Positions 36,155 to 45,709 of a stretch of DNA of 64,000 bases are shown in pieces; position 1 is the stretch's first letter, and every line of letters starts with the position of its first letter. Below the pieces are notes generated by a model that worked only from the letters and a program-made list of their open reading frames with translations, was not told where the DNA came from and did no database searches. The stretch is taken from assembly GCA_963790045.1 (NCBI GenBank), contig CAWBMS010000013.1:62001-126000 (forward strand), read 5' to 3'. A program made the translations under genes and the position numbers. The stretch comes from DATKMP01 sp963790045. GTDB taxonomy: Bacteria; Bacteroidota; Ignavibacteria; UBA10030.

Positions 36155-36601
36155 CTAATGGTGCGCATGGGGATGATGGTGCGGCGTATCGATGACCGCA
36201 GTTAAGGTGAGTTTGCCGTGCTGCACGCCTTTAAAGCTCAATAGTTTCCCGGCAATAGTTTTCAAAACAGATGCCGTTCCCCGCAGCATCACCACTTCCA
36301 TACAATGGTCATGGTCCACGTGTACATGCGATGTGGAAATAATATTGTCCACATACTCATGCTGGAGATTGGAGAGGGATTTTTCTAAATCGCGTTTGTG
36401 ATGGTCGTACATATACACTAATGCGCCAACCGTCGATGCCGACGGGTCTTCGGCTGTTTCGTCCACCAACTTTTCCCGCACAATATCGCGGATCGCTTCC
36501 GAACGGTTGTTATAACCCTTGCGGGCAATCAAGTGATCGAATTGATGGAGCAAATCATCCTCCATCGAAATACCGAAACGAATAAGTTCTTTTGTTGTCA
36601 T
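36155..36601 (-). CDS. nikR: Nickel-responsive transcriptional regulator NikR
   Basis: The start at 36601 (MTTKELIRFGISM) gives 148 residues, the family's size. A ribbon-helix-helix DNA-binding domain (about 5-50) precedes an ACT-like nickel-binding domain. High-affinity Ni ligands are visible: His81, His92, His94 and Cys100 (LQHEYVD, HVHVDHDHC), each offset by five from E. coli His76, His87, His89 and Cys95. The C-terminus is His-rich (HHHPHAHH). With nickel it should repress nickel uptake. A palindrome immediately upstream suggests autoregulation. Confidence 0.94.
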   Translation of the reverse strand: MTTKELIRFGISMEDDLLHQFDHLIARKGYNNRSEAIRDIVREKLVDETAEDPSASTVGALVYMYDHHKRDLEKSLSNLQHEYVDNIISTSHVHVDHDHCMEVVMLRGTASVLKTIAGKLLSFKGVQHGKLTLTAVIDTPHHHPHAHH

Positions 36602-36605
36602 TTGC

Positions 36606-36632
36606 GTGCTACGATTATAATAAATGTAGCAC
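36606..36632 (-). promoter_or_regulatory. NikR operator candidate
   Basis: GTGCTAC (36606-36612) and GTAGCAC (36626-36632) form a perfect 7-bp dyad spaced by 13 bases, just 5 bases upstream of the nikR start. The span of 27 bases resembles the 28-base E. coli operator (6-16-6), although half-site sequence differs. The rest of 36633-36937 shows no gene. Confidence 0.6.
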
Positions 36633-36937
36633 GGTTTGTAGAAAGAAGCAAGAAAAGAATTTCGGAGTAAGAAGACGGAATGTAGAAGAAGGAGACAAAA
36701 ATACTGAACACATAAACACTGAAAATAAAAAAACATATAATTCAGCAAAGCAACTTTGCATTGCACGCAGAGGTTTAGTATATTTCCTGCAGAATTTAAA
36801 TCGAAATACGGGACATCGTATTTATCCGTGTCCCGTATAACGCCTCCAACTGGCACTATTCACTATGCGAGTTCGCTGTGCACATATTGTACCCGTACGT
36901 TGTGCGGGCTTTATCTCATGCCCAAAAGGAGCGGCTT

Positions 36938-38081
36938 ATGGATCTACAAATTAAAGAAGTAACAACCGCACGCGAATTAAAACAATTCGTTTCGTTTCAA
37001 TATTCGCTGTACCGCAACAATCCATATATCGTTCCTCCTCTGCGCGCCGAAGAATTGTTTTCGCTGCGAAAGGATAAAAATCCCGCGTTCGATTTTTACG
37101 ATGCTGCATATTGGCTCGCATACGAGCATGGCAAAATTGTCGGGCGCATTGCCGGTATGATCAACAAAAAATATAACGAGCGATGGCATGCAAAAGCGGC
37201 ACGATTCGGCTGGTTCGATTTTATCGACGATACAGAAGTTTCTTCCGCTCTGCTCCGCACGGCAGAACAATGGGCTGCGCAAAAAGGAATGGATTGCATC
37301 CACGGGCCGTTAGGATTTACGGATATGGACGGCGAAGGAATGCTGGTGGAAGGATTTCAAGAAATCAGCACGCTGGGTTCGCTCTATAATTATCCGTACT
37401 ACCCGAAGCATATTGAACAGGCGGGATATACCAAAGATACGGACTGGGTGGAATTTGAAGTGACCATGCATGGAACGATTCCCGAAAAGATCGAACGCTT
37501 TGCCGCCATTGCGCTGGAGCGGAATCATCTTACCGTTCTCAAAGCCCGGAAAGCAAAAGATTTGCTTCCGTACGCAAAAGAAATATTCAAACTCTTGAAC
37601 GATGCCTATAAAAATTTATACGGATTCGTGGAGCTTTCCGACAAACAGATCGATATGTATGTGAAACAATATTTTAATTTTATCAATCCCGAATTTGCGC
37701 CGGTGGTGGTGGACACGAACAACAAGGTGGTTGCGTTCGGCATTGCGATGCCCTCGCTCTCCTATGCTTTTCAAAAATGTAACGGGCGGCTCTTTCCGTT
37801 TGGATTTTTTGTACGTGCTGCGTGCAATGAAAAATAACCGGAAAGCGGATTTGTATCTCACCGCTGTGCAGCCCGATATGCAGAACAAAGGCATCAATGC
37901 GATTCTCATTCATGAAATGAATAAAACGTTTACGAAGTACCGCATCGAAAAAGTAGAAACGAACCGCGAGTTAGAGACGAACGCCAAAGTGCAAGCCCAG
38001 TGGAAACATTACGATACCCGCCTGCATAAACGGCGGCGGTGTTATAAAAAAGAATTGTCTGCGACCGGCCTTGTAGAATAA
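36938..38081 (+). CDS. GNAT-like protein of the YghO type (one frameshift)
   Basis: The start at 36938 (MDLQIKEV) has AAAAGGAG upstream. The first 290 residues (RNNPYIVPPLRAEE, GRIAGMINKKYNERW, GPLGFTDMDGEGMLVEGF, YNYPYYPKHIEQAGY) continue in another frame with YVLRAMKNNRKADLYLTAVQPDMQNKGINAILIHEM, a GNAT-like acetyl-CoA region. The break is a T6 run (37805-37810) where five T would keep the frame. About 380 residues match YghO-like proteins, whose function is not known. Confidence 0.8.
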
Positions 38082-38156
38082 ACTGTCCTGATTGTTTTGC
38101 CGTTAAGCATTTGTTCATTACTAAAGTAGAACTTTTCTTAAGAATGTTTAAAAAAG

Positions 38157-38226
38157 CCAGTCAGTCTGAGCCAGTCGAAGACTGACTGGTACAGATCATC
38201 CTTCGACAAGCTCAGGATGATTTTTT
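38157..38226. repeat. Dispersed double hairpin with T run
   Basis: CCAGTCAGTCT/AGACTGACTGG (38157-38189) and TCATCCT/AGGATGA (38197-38220) followed by TTTTTT. The second loop is the TTCGACAAGCTC type. It can terminate the YghO-like gene. The remaining bases of 38082-38403 hold no gene and should include the sulP promoter. Confidence 0.7.
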
Positions 38227-38403
38227 CCTCTGTTATTAAGATAGCTTCTTTAAAAATTCCCCGATCAATCGCAAGCAGATAATGGTTATTTTAATTTAAT
38301 GATTTCTCTCTTTTGCCGCTCTTGAAATTGTATTTCAAACTGCGTATTCTATAGATGTGTTTATGGTAACACAGAATCATACAATGGAACGGGATTTTTA
38401 CAG

Positions 38404-40068
38404 TTGAATAATTTGCTTAAGCCAAAACTGTTTAAAGTTTTTCAAGAGGGCTACAGTAAAAAAACTTTTTATTCTGACCTCACCGCCGGTATCATTGTCG
38501 GTGTTGTGGCATTGCCGTTAGCGATTGCCTTTGCGATTGCTTCAGGCGTTAAACCGGAACAGGGCTTGTTCACCGCCATCATCGCAGGTATTATCGTTTC
38601 GTTGCTCGGCGGAAGCCGCGTGCAAATTGCAGGACCGACCGGCGCATTTATCGTTATCGTGTACGGCATCGTGCAGCGGTACGGGTACGATGGGCTTGCC
38701 GTGGCAACATTTCTTGCGGGCATCATTCTTGTCATTATGGGATTCGCACGGTTCGGGACGCTGTTGAAATTTATCCCCTATCCGCTGACGGTCGGATTTA
38801 CCAGCGGCATTGCCGTCATTATTTTTTCTTCGCAGGTCAATGATTTTCTCGGATTCCACATTCAAAATCTGCCGGCAGATTTTGTTCAGAAGTGGATTAC
38901 CTATGCCGGACATTTTGCTTCGTTTGATCCTTACACGCTCGGCGTCAGCATTGTTTCGTTGTTCATTATCATTTTCTGGCAGCGCATTACGCAGCGCATT
39001 CCGGGTTCTCTCGTTGCCATTATTCTCGTGACTGCTGTCGTGCAAATTTTTCAATTGCCGGTAGAAACCATCGGTTCTCGATTCGGCAATGTGCCGATGT
39101 CGTTGCCCGTGCCGCATTTTCCTAAAGTTTCGTGGAACGTGTTCACGCAAATGTTTTCTCCCGCATTGACGATTGCTCTGCTTGCGGCAATCGAATCGCT
39201 GCTTTCGGCGGTGGTATCGGATGGCATGATTCGTTCGCGCCATCGTTCCAACGCAGAACTCATCGGGCAGGGTGTTGCCAATATGGTCTCGCCGTTGTTT
39301 TTCGGAATTCCTGCAACCGGTGCGATTGCCCGCACGGCAACCAATGTGAAAAACGGCGGTAAAACTCCCATCGCAGGCATTATTCACAGCATCACGCTGC
39401 TTTTAATAATGATGGTGTTCGGACAATGGGCGAAACTTATTCCGATGGGAACACTCGCAGCGGTGCTGGTTGTCGTTGCATACAATATGAGCGAATGGCG
39501 TTCGTTCATTCATATTTTAAAAAGCCCGAAAGGCGATGTTGCTGTCTTACTCGTAACATTTTTACTCACCATCATTGTCGATCTGACCGTTGCGATTCAA
39601 ATCGGCATACTGCTTTCCGCCTTGTTCTTCATTCGCAGAATGTCGGAAGTTAGTCAGGTAACGCCGCTGACACGTGATCTAAAAGAAGAAGATGATGCTG
39701 CCGAAAGCGAATCGCCGTTAGTTGTTCCGAATGGCGTAGAAGTATTTGAAGTGTTCGGTTCGTTATTCTTCGGAGCAGTCGATCAATTCACCGAATCGCT
39801 GCATGAATTGAAATCGAAGCCGAAAGTTTTTATTCTCGAAACAAAAAATTTGCTTGCCATCGATGCCACAGGGCTTCGTGCCTTAGAATCATTGACGGAC
39901 GATCTTCGCAGGCAGGGAACGCGGTTCTTGCTTAGCGGCATTCACAAACAGCCGTTGTTCGCGATGCAGCAATCAGGATTCTTCGACAAGATCGGTGAAG
40001 ACAATGTGTTTGGTTCGCTCGCCGATGCCTTGGAACAATCCCGCGGGCTTGTAGAAAAGAAAAAGTAG
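38404..40068 (+). CDS. SulP family anion permease with STAS domain
   Basis: The 554-residue protein starts at TTG; the nearby ATG (38384) is out of frame. It has 10-12 membrane helices with the family pattern DLTAGIIVGVVALPLAIAFAIASGVKPEQGLFTAIIAG, GPTGAFIVIVYGIV and ATGAIARTATNVKNGGKTPIAGI, then a cytoplasmic STAS domain (about 440-550). SulP proteins take up sulfate, bicarbonate or dicarboxylates; no sulfate-assimilation genes are nearby, so the anion is uncertain. Confidence 0.9.
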   Translation: MNNLLKPKLFKVFQEGYSKKTFYSDLTAGIIVGVVALPLAIAFAIASGVKPEQGLFTAIIAGIIVSLLGGSRVQIAGPTGAFIVIVYGIVQRYGYDGLAVATFLAGIILVIMGFARFGTLLKFIPYPLTVGFTSGIAVIIFSSQVNDFLGFHIQNLPADFVQKWITYAGHFASFDPYTLGVSIVSLFIIIFWQRITQRIPGSLVAIILVTAVVQIFQLPVETIGSRFGNVPMSLPVPHFPKVSWNVFTQMFSPALTIALLAAIESLLSAVVSDGMIRSRHRSNAELIGQGVANMVSPLFFGIPATGAIARTATNVKNGGKTPIAGIIHSITLLLIMMVFGQWAKLIPMGTLAAVLVVVAYNMSEWRSFIHILKSPKGDVAVLLVTFLLTIIVDLTVAIQIGILLSALFFIRRMSEVSQVTPLTRDLKEEDDAAESESPLVVPNGVEVFEVFGSLFFGAVDQFTESLHELKSKPKVFILETKNLLAIDATGLRALESLTDDLRRQGTRFLLSGIHKQPLFAMQQSGFFDKIGEDNVFGSLADALEQSRGLVEKKK

Positions 40069-40100
40069 CGCTCCCTTGTTCTCTTCACATCAACGAACCA

Positions 40101-40535
40101 TTAACGGTGGTCGCCATTAGTGCGATTGGGCTGCGTTGTTTGGGTATTTTGCTGCGTAGAGTTTGTATTTGTCGTTGTGTTTTGGCCGGATGTATTTGTT
40201 GGTCCCGTCGTTCGCCCTGAAGTCGGAGAAGTCGTCGTTCCCGATGAACCATTTCTATTATTATTCTCATGCATATCCGAACCCGGACGGGCAGGTTGAG
40301 TGATAGGCCTTGCCGGTGCCGATGTAGAAGGCGGTACTTTTCCCGGCAATGGCAATGACGGTGTTGGCGGATAGAAAGGTTGCGGCGGCGGGGCGGGCGA
40401 CCAAATCGGAAATACCGGCACCGGTTCTATCGGTTGTTCTTCTGTTTCCTCGCTCTGTCCCTCATCGACAAAATAGACAACGCATCCCGAAAAAAGAATC
40501 GGTAGGAGTATCAATAGTATGTACCATCGTTTCAT
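40101..40535 (-). CDS. Proline-, threonine- and asparagine-rich lipoprotein
   Basis: The start at 40535 (MKRWYILL) is preferred because GAGGAG lies 7 bases upstream; the ATG at 40541 touches it. A type II signal peptide ends in the lipobox LFSGC. The rest is low complexity: acidic, then proline-rich (about 45-85), then an Asn/Thr/Gln/Gly-rich tail. Such proteins are usually flexible surface or periplasmic lipoproteins. The stop is 32 bases from that of sulP on the other strand. Confidence 0.7.
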   Translation of the reverse strand: MKRWYILLILLPILFSGCVVYFVDEGQSEETEEQPIEPVPVFPIWSPAPPPQPFYPPTPSLPLPGKVPPSTSAPARPITQPARPGSDMHENNNRNGSSGTTTSPTSGRTTGPTNTSGQNTTTNTNSTQQNTQTTQPNRTNGDHR

Positions 40536-40756
40536 AACCATCTCCTCTTTTTTCTACAGTGATATTACCATTATAATGCCAGAATTGCTTGCTGTTTTTT
40601 TGTGATAAAATGCCGTTGAGAATCTGCCATCGACTTCTTTTGTATTCATATTGTAGAGTATTGCAGACAGTAAAACATCTATCTTTCGTTTCATCTTGCT
40701 ATCGATTCGTTGAATGAATATATTGAAGCAGAAAACTATGTCATCTTAAACGAACA

Positions 40757-41185
40757 ATGTTCATTCGACAATTTCAACAAGAAGACGAAGATGCCGTTAT
40801 TGCATTGTGGCGGCAATGTGATCTGGTTCGTCCATGGAACGATCCGCATCGAGATATCCAACGTAAACTTTGCGTCAATCCGGAATTATTTATAGTCGGC
40901 GTTGTGGATAACCGGATCGTGGCAAGTGTGATGGCGGGTTATGAAGGACATCGCGGCTGGTTGAATTATCTCGCGGTTGCACCGGAGGTTCAACAACAAG
41001 GATACGCACGGAACATTCTTGCAGAAGCCGAACGGCTTTTACGAAACGCGGGCTGTCCAAAAATAAATTTGCAGGTTCGGTCGTCCAACCGTGGTGTCAT
41101 CGAATTTTACCGGCATCTTGGTTATGCTGTTGATGATGTTGTAAGCATGAGCAAACGCTTAGAACATGATAACGATGTCGGTTAA
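40757..41185 (+). CDS. GNAT N-acetyltransferase, YpeA-like
   Basis: The 142 residues cover one GNAT domain. The N-terminus MFIRQFQQEDEDAVIALWRQCDLVRPWNDPHRDI is characteristic of the YpeA subgroup, and the acetyl-CoA loop appears as VAPEVQQQGYARNILAEAE. Substrate unknown. The gene stands alone, with AT-rich DNA on both sides. Confidence 0.87.
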   Translation: MFIRQFQQEDEDAVIALWRQCDLVRPWNDPHRDIQRKLCVNPELFIVGVVDNRIVASVMAGYEGHRGWLNYLAVAPEVQQQGYARNILAEAERLLRNAGCPKINLQVRSSNRGVIEFYRHLGYAVDDVVSMSKRLEHDNDVG

Positions 41186-41334
41186 TATTTCTTTGAATTT
41201 CTTTTCCCTTCTGTGTAAATCATTAATTTTGTTTTCAAAAAAGTTTTTGTTTTCGACAGAATGAGTTTCTTTGTTCATGTTCCTCGCCGTTTCTTTCTTC
41301 CTCCCTCCCGCTCTTTTTCGTATATTATAGGATC

Positions 41335-43269
41335 ATGCTATCATTAGAACACATAACCGTTCAGTTTGGCGGAAGAGTTTTGTTTGAAGATTTAACCGCG
41401 CTCATCAGCCCGCACGACCGTGTGGGATTGGTCGGCTCCAACGGTACGGGCAAATCCACATTGCTCAAAGTTATTGCCGGACTTCAATTGCCGGAAAGCG
41501 GCAACATCAACAAAGCTCAATATGTTACCGTGGGCTATCTGCCGCAGGACGGCGTAGCGGCGCACGGCAAAACATTGTATGATGAAACGGCAACCGCATT
41601 TGAAAACATCCTTGCCGTGCAGGAACAATTGGAAGAAGCAGAACACAATCTTGCCACGCTCGATCCAATGAGCGAAGCATACACCGACACGCTGGAAGTG
41701 TTTGGCGAACTGCATCATAAATTGGAAGACCTCGATGCCTACCGAATGAAATCCAACATCGAGCAGGTGCTAGTGGGTTTGGGATTTTCGGAGCAAGATT
41801 TTGTACGGCAAACGGATGAGTTCAGCGGCGGCTGGCAAATGCGGATTGCACTTGCGAAGTTATTGCTACAAGAACCGAATGTTTTGCTATTAGATGAACC
41901 GACGAACCATTTGGATATCGAATCATTGCAATGGTTAGAAGAATATTTGGATCATTACAATGGCGCGATCATTCTTGTTTCGCACGACCGCGCATTTTTG
42001 GACAACATCACAAAAAAAACATACGCGCTCGCAAACGGATCGTTTGAAACGTACGCCGGCAATTATTCTTTTTATGAACGCGAACGCGTGGTGCGCAAAG
42101 AACTGTTGATGAACCAGTATAAAAATCAGCAGCAGCAATTGAAACAAACGCAGGAGTTCATCGAACGCTTTCGTTACAAAGCCACAAAAGCACGGCAGGT
42201 GCAAAGCCGCATTAAGCAATTGGAAAAGATCGACCTAATCGAAATCGATTCGGAAGAAAATGAAATCCATTTTGAATTTCCACAGCCGCAGCAAGGCGGG
42301 CGTGTGGCATTGGAGTTAAAGGCGTTAGATAAACGTTACGGCGAGCATGTTATTTTTTCGGGATTGGATTACAGGGTTGAACGCGGCGAACGAATTGCCG
42401 TCGTCGGCGTGAACGGCGCAGGAAAATCTACACTTTCGCGTATGATCGCCGGTGTAGAATCCCTTGATGCCGGTGAGCGCATCGTGGGATACAACACCAA
42501 GATTTCCTACTTTGCCCAAAATCAAGCGGATGAATTGGATATGACGAAAGACGTGTTATCCGTGGTGGAAGAAGATGCGGCAACCGAAACACGCGTGCGT
42601 TTGCGAACGCTGCTCGGATCATTTCTTTTTCATGGCGATGATGTTTTCAAGAGCGTCTCCGTACTTTCCGGCGGCGAACGCAGCCGATTGGCACTTGCCA
42701 AAATGTTGTTGCAACCCGCAAACTTTTTGGTGATGGACGAACCGACAAACCATTTGGATATGAAATCGAAACGTGTGCTGCAAGAAGCACTTTCCAACTA
42801 CGACGGCACATTTATGATCGTCTCGCACGACCGCGCATTCCTCGATCCGATTGTGACGCGAGTATTGGAAATAACGCCCGGCAAGATCAAAACCTATCTT
42901 GGCAATGTATCCGAATATCTTGCGAAGAAAAAAACAGAACGGGAATCGGCAAAGCAGATAGTTGTTTCCATAAAGCCGGAAGAAAAGAAAAAGAACTGGC
43001 AGGAAGAACAGGAAAAGAAAAAAATCCTAGCAAAAGAAATACGTGCGATCAAGAAAAAAATTGACCAGACAGAAGCAGAGATTCAAAAGTTTGAAGCACG
43101 AAAAAAAGAAATCGAAACGTTGCTCGCCGATCCGGAATTCTACAAACGAGGTGCAGAAGCATCCGATGTTACCGAAGAATATGGCGTCATCAAGAAAAAA
43201 ATTGAGGGGACATACCGGAACTGGTCGAAATTCACTGATGAATTAGAACGGGCGGAGAAAAGTGGATAA
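41335..43269 (+). CDS. ABC-F family ATPase
   Basis: Two ATP-binding cassettes lie in tandem with no membrane helices, as in ABC-F translation factors. Walker A motifs are GSNGTGKST (34-42) and GVNGAGKST (about 358-366); signature motifs are FSGGW and LSGGER; Walker B regions read VLLLDEPTNHLD and FLVMDEPTNHLD. The linker (about 235-320) is the ABC_tran_Xtn type, and a C-terminal coiled coil (about 555-635) resembles Uup or YfmR/YdiF. These proteins act on the ribosome during stalled translation. The exact subgroup is not settled. A perfect-palindrome terminator follows. Confidence 0.92.
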   Translation: MLSLEHITVQFGGRVLFEDLTALISPHDRVGLVGSNGTGKSTLLKVIAGLQLPESGNINKAQYVTVGYLPQDGVAAHGKTLYDETATAFENILAVQEQLEEAEHNLATLDPMSEAYTDTLEVFGELHHKLEDLDAYRMKSNIEQVLVGLGFSEQDFVRQTDEFSGGWQMRIALAKLLLQEPNVLLLDEPTNHLDIESLQWLEEYLDHYNGAIILVSHDRAFLDNITKKTYALANGSFETYAGNYSFYERERVVRKELLMNQYKNQQQQLKQTQEFIERFRYKATKARQVQSRIKQLEKIDLIEIDSEENEIHFEFPQPQQGGRVALELKALDKRYGEHVIFSGLDYRVERGERIAVVGVNGAGKSTLSRMIAGVESLDAGERIVGYNTKISYFAQNQADELDMTKDVLSVVEEDAATETRVRLRTLLGSFLFHGDDVFKSVSVLSGGERSRLALAKMLLQPANFLVMDEPTNHLDMKSKRVLQEALSNYDGTFMIVSHDRAFLDPIVTRVLEITPGKIKTYLGNVSEYLAKKKTERESAKQIVVSIKPEEKKKNWQEEQEKKKILAKEIRAIKKKIDQTEAEIQKFEARKKEIETLLADPEFYKRGAEASDVTEEYGVIKKKIEGTYRNWSKFTDELERAEKSG

Positions 43270-43276
43270 GATACAA

Positions 43277-43313
43277 AGCAGGCGACAATATATATTGTCG
43301 CCTGCTATTTTTT
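43277..43313. terminator. Perfect 30-base palindromic terminator
   Basis: AGCAGGCGACAATAT (43277-43291) and its exact complement (43292-43306) are followed by ATTTTTTA. It lies between the converging ABC-F and phoU genes. The T run favours ABC-F. Confidence 0.85.
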
Positions 43314-44010
43314 ACCGCGACCTTTTATCTTCCAATAGCGGCGGATCGGTTTTTTCTTCCGCGTGATGTTTGACAATCCGCGCCTGCGTTTGGAAAATCA
43401 CTTCCTCCGAAATATTCGTCGTCAGATCGGCAACACGTTCTAAATTTCTACTGACGCGAATTAATTCCAGCCCGCATTCAATCAATTGCGGATTCGGTTT
43501 CAACAATTCAATCACATCGCGTGTTACCTGCCGGTTCAGATCGTCCATTTGATCGTCGGACTTTAAAACAGAACGCGCTAATACCGTATCCATTAAAATA
43601 AATCCATCCAACGCTTCTTTCAACATCGTCTGGCTCAGTGAAGCCATTGTGGGAATTTCATCAAGGATTTCGATGTAGGGAAGTTTTTTCATCGTAATAG
43701 CAGACTCTGCAATATTTACCGCGTGGTCTCCTAATCGTTCGAGATCGTTATTAATTTTTTGCGCGGCAACAATAAAACGCAGATCGCGCGCAACCGGCTG
43801 CTGCAATGCCAGCAAGTCGATCACAGCATTATCAATTTCTAATTCCAATGAGTTTATGCGGTTATCAGAATCGATGACGCGCTGTGCCAATTCAACATCA
43901 CCGTTGAGAAATGCTTGCGTCGATAACTTTACGCTCTCTTCCACCACGCTTCCCATTTTGATGAGCGAGGTTTTTAATCCTTCAAGTTCTTTTTGGAAAT
44001 GTCGTTCCAT
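43312..44010 (-). CDS. phoU: Phosphate signalling protein PhoU
   Basis: The true start is ATG at 44010 (MERHFQKELEGLKTS), giving 232 residues with two three-helix PhoU repeats; conserved acidic metal-binding segments are LERLGDHAVNIAE and LERVADLTTNISEE. PhoU links the Pst transporter to the PhoR kinase and dampens phosphate uptake. It follows pstB by 13 bases and is the last gene of the operon. A long frame joining it to PstB arises only from frameshifts in pstB. Confidence 0.94.
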   Translation of the reverse strand: MERHFQKELEGLKTSLIKMGSVVEESVKLSTQAFLNGDVELAQRVIDSDNRINSLELEIDNAVIDLLALQQPVARDLRFIVAAQKINNDLERLGDHAVNIAESAITMKKLPYIEILDEIPTMASLSQTMLKEALDGFILMDTVLARSVLKSDDQMDDLNRQVTRDVIELLKPNPQLIECGLELIRVSRNLERVADLTTNISEEVIFQTQARIVKHHAEEKTDPPLLEDKRSR

Positions 44011-44023
44011 TATTGGTTCCTTC

Positions 44024-44865
44024 TTAGCCGAATCGTCCGGTAACATAATCTTCCGTTTGTTTTTTGGATGGCATCGTGAATATTTTTCTTGTTTCGTCGG
44101 TACTCGATCAGTTCGCCCATATAAAAGAACGCCGTGAAATCGCTTACACGGGCAGCTTGCTGCATATTGTGGGTAACAATCGCAATCGTGTACAGTTTTT
44201 TTCAATTCATAAATCAAGTCTTCTACTTTTGCGGTCGAAATCGGATCGAGTGCGCTGGCGGGTTCATCCATCAACAGCACTTCGGGATTGACGGCGAGCG
44301 CACGGGCAATACACAATCGTTGCTGCTGCCCGCCGGAAAGACTGGCGCCGCTCTTGCTCAACAAATCTTTGACTTCATTCCATAATGCTGCCTGCTGTAA
44401 ACTGCGTTCAACGATTTCGGAAATTTTTTTCCGGTCATGCATGTCCGCCATGCGTAATCCGGCAGCAACGTTATCAAAGATCGACATTGTGGGAAATGGA
44501 TTTGCTTTCTGGAATACCATACCGATTTTTTTCCGCAGCAACACAGCATCCATTTTATACACATCTTCGCCATCAAGAGAAATTGTTCCCGTCAATCGGC
44601 TGCCGGGAATCAATTCGTGCATGCGGTTGATCGCACGCAGAAACGTGGATTTTCCGCAGCCCGATGGGCCGATGATCGCGACAACAGCATGTTCAGGAAT
44701 ATTTATGCTGACATCTTTTACCGCTTGTGTCTTTCCAAAATAGGCGGATACATGCTCCGCTGAAATCTTTACTCGATCTAATATTCTTCCATCGCCACCC
44801 GTTGAATGAATTTCTGTTTTCATGGCCGGTGGTTCTATCGTTTCTATGTCTTCCATCATTCTCAT
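44024..44865 (-). CDS. pstB: Phosphate ABC transporter ATPase PstB (two frameshifts)
   Basis: PstB drives phosphate import. Walker A GPSGCGKST, the signature LSGGQQQR and Walker B VLLMDEPASALDP lie in the first frame. After ELKK an extra A in a seven-base run (44196-44202) breaks it; the next frame gives YTIAIVTHNMQQAARVSDFTAFFYMGELIEY. An extra base in GG (44099-44100) breaks it again, and the third frame ends FTMPSKKQTEDYVTGRFG and a stop at 44024-44026, the normal PstB C-terminus. The full product would be about 280 residues. Two such lesions in an otherwise perfect gene suggest sequence error. Confidence 0.9.
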
Positions 44866-45709
44866 CTCTCCGACAAACTACTGCGCGTAGCAAAACGCAC
44901 AGCAATGCTTAATATCAAAATCAACATCATCAATACCAACGCGCCCGCCCATGCTTGCGCAATCCAATCTTCAAATGGCGACACCGCATAATTATAAATA
45001 AAAACCGTCAGTGAGGCAATCGGCTGGCCGAGCGATGTATGCCAGAAACGATTGTTCAGCGCCGTGAATAACAGCGGTGCGGTTTCACCCGCAGCGCGTG
45101 CAATTGCAAGCATAATTCCTGTTACCACACCGCCCATTGCCGTCCGTAAAACAATTTGCAGCGACGTTTTCCATTGCGGAATACCGAGCGCCAGCGCTGC
45201 TTCACGCAGTGTGTGTGGAACAGTTTTTAAAATTTCTTCCGTCGTGCGTGTGATGGTGGGAATCATCAAAATGCCGAGCGCAACGCCGCCTGCATACGCG
45301 GAAAAATGTTTCATTGGCAGCACAACCAGAGTGTACACCACAACACCTGTCACAATCGATGGGACGCCGTTTAGGACATCCGTTAAAAAGCGAACGGTGT
45401 TGCCAAACCAATTTTCTCCGTATCCGACAAATAAATTCCTGCCATTACACCGACGGGCAAACTGAGACAGCAGCCAAGCCCGACAAGAATCATGGTACCG
45501 ACTATTGCATTCGCTAAACCACCGCCTGTTTCACCGACAGGCGTCGGCAGCTTTGTAAAAAAATCCCAATTGAGCGCGGAAGCACCCAGAGCGATTGTGC
45601 GATAAAAAATAAGCACTAACGGAACAAGCGCGATCAACACACTCAATCCGCACAACGTGAACATGGTTGCGCTAATATATTTACGGAGACGAAATCGATA
45701 ATCTTCCAT
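44862..45709 (-). CDS. pstA: Phosphate ABC transporter permease PstA (one frameshift)
   Basis: PstA is one of two membrane subunits of the phosphate importer. The first piece ends GVMAGIYLS; the second resumes as YGENWFGNTVRFLTDVLNGVPSIVTGVVVY, the usual continuation, if one base missing near 45423-45426 is restored. The EAA loop REAALALGIPQWKTSLQIVLRTAMGGVVTGIMLAIARAAGETAPLLFT is present. About 282 residues in all, with six helices. It overlaps pstB (ATGA) and touches pstC. Confidence 0.9.

Noticed and set aside
38542..39387. 281-residue minus-strand frame inside the SulP gene
   Set aside because: It is antisense to a clear membrane transporter, and its His/Asn/Arg-rich composition is that of a shadow frame.
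43312..44865. A single 517-residue frame joining PstB to PhoU
   Set aside because: The joining segment after ELKK is nonsense relative to PstB, while the true PstB continuation is present in the other two frames and ends with a stop at 44024-44026, before the PhoU ATG at 44010. The fusion is produced by two one-base insertions.
44358..45517. Several open frames antisense to pstB and pstA
   Set aside because: They overlap conserved transporter genes completely and carry no motif or start signal.
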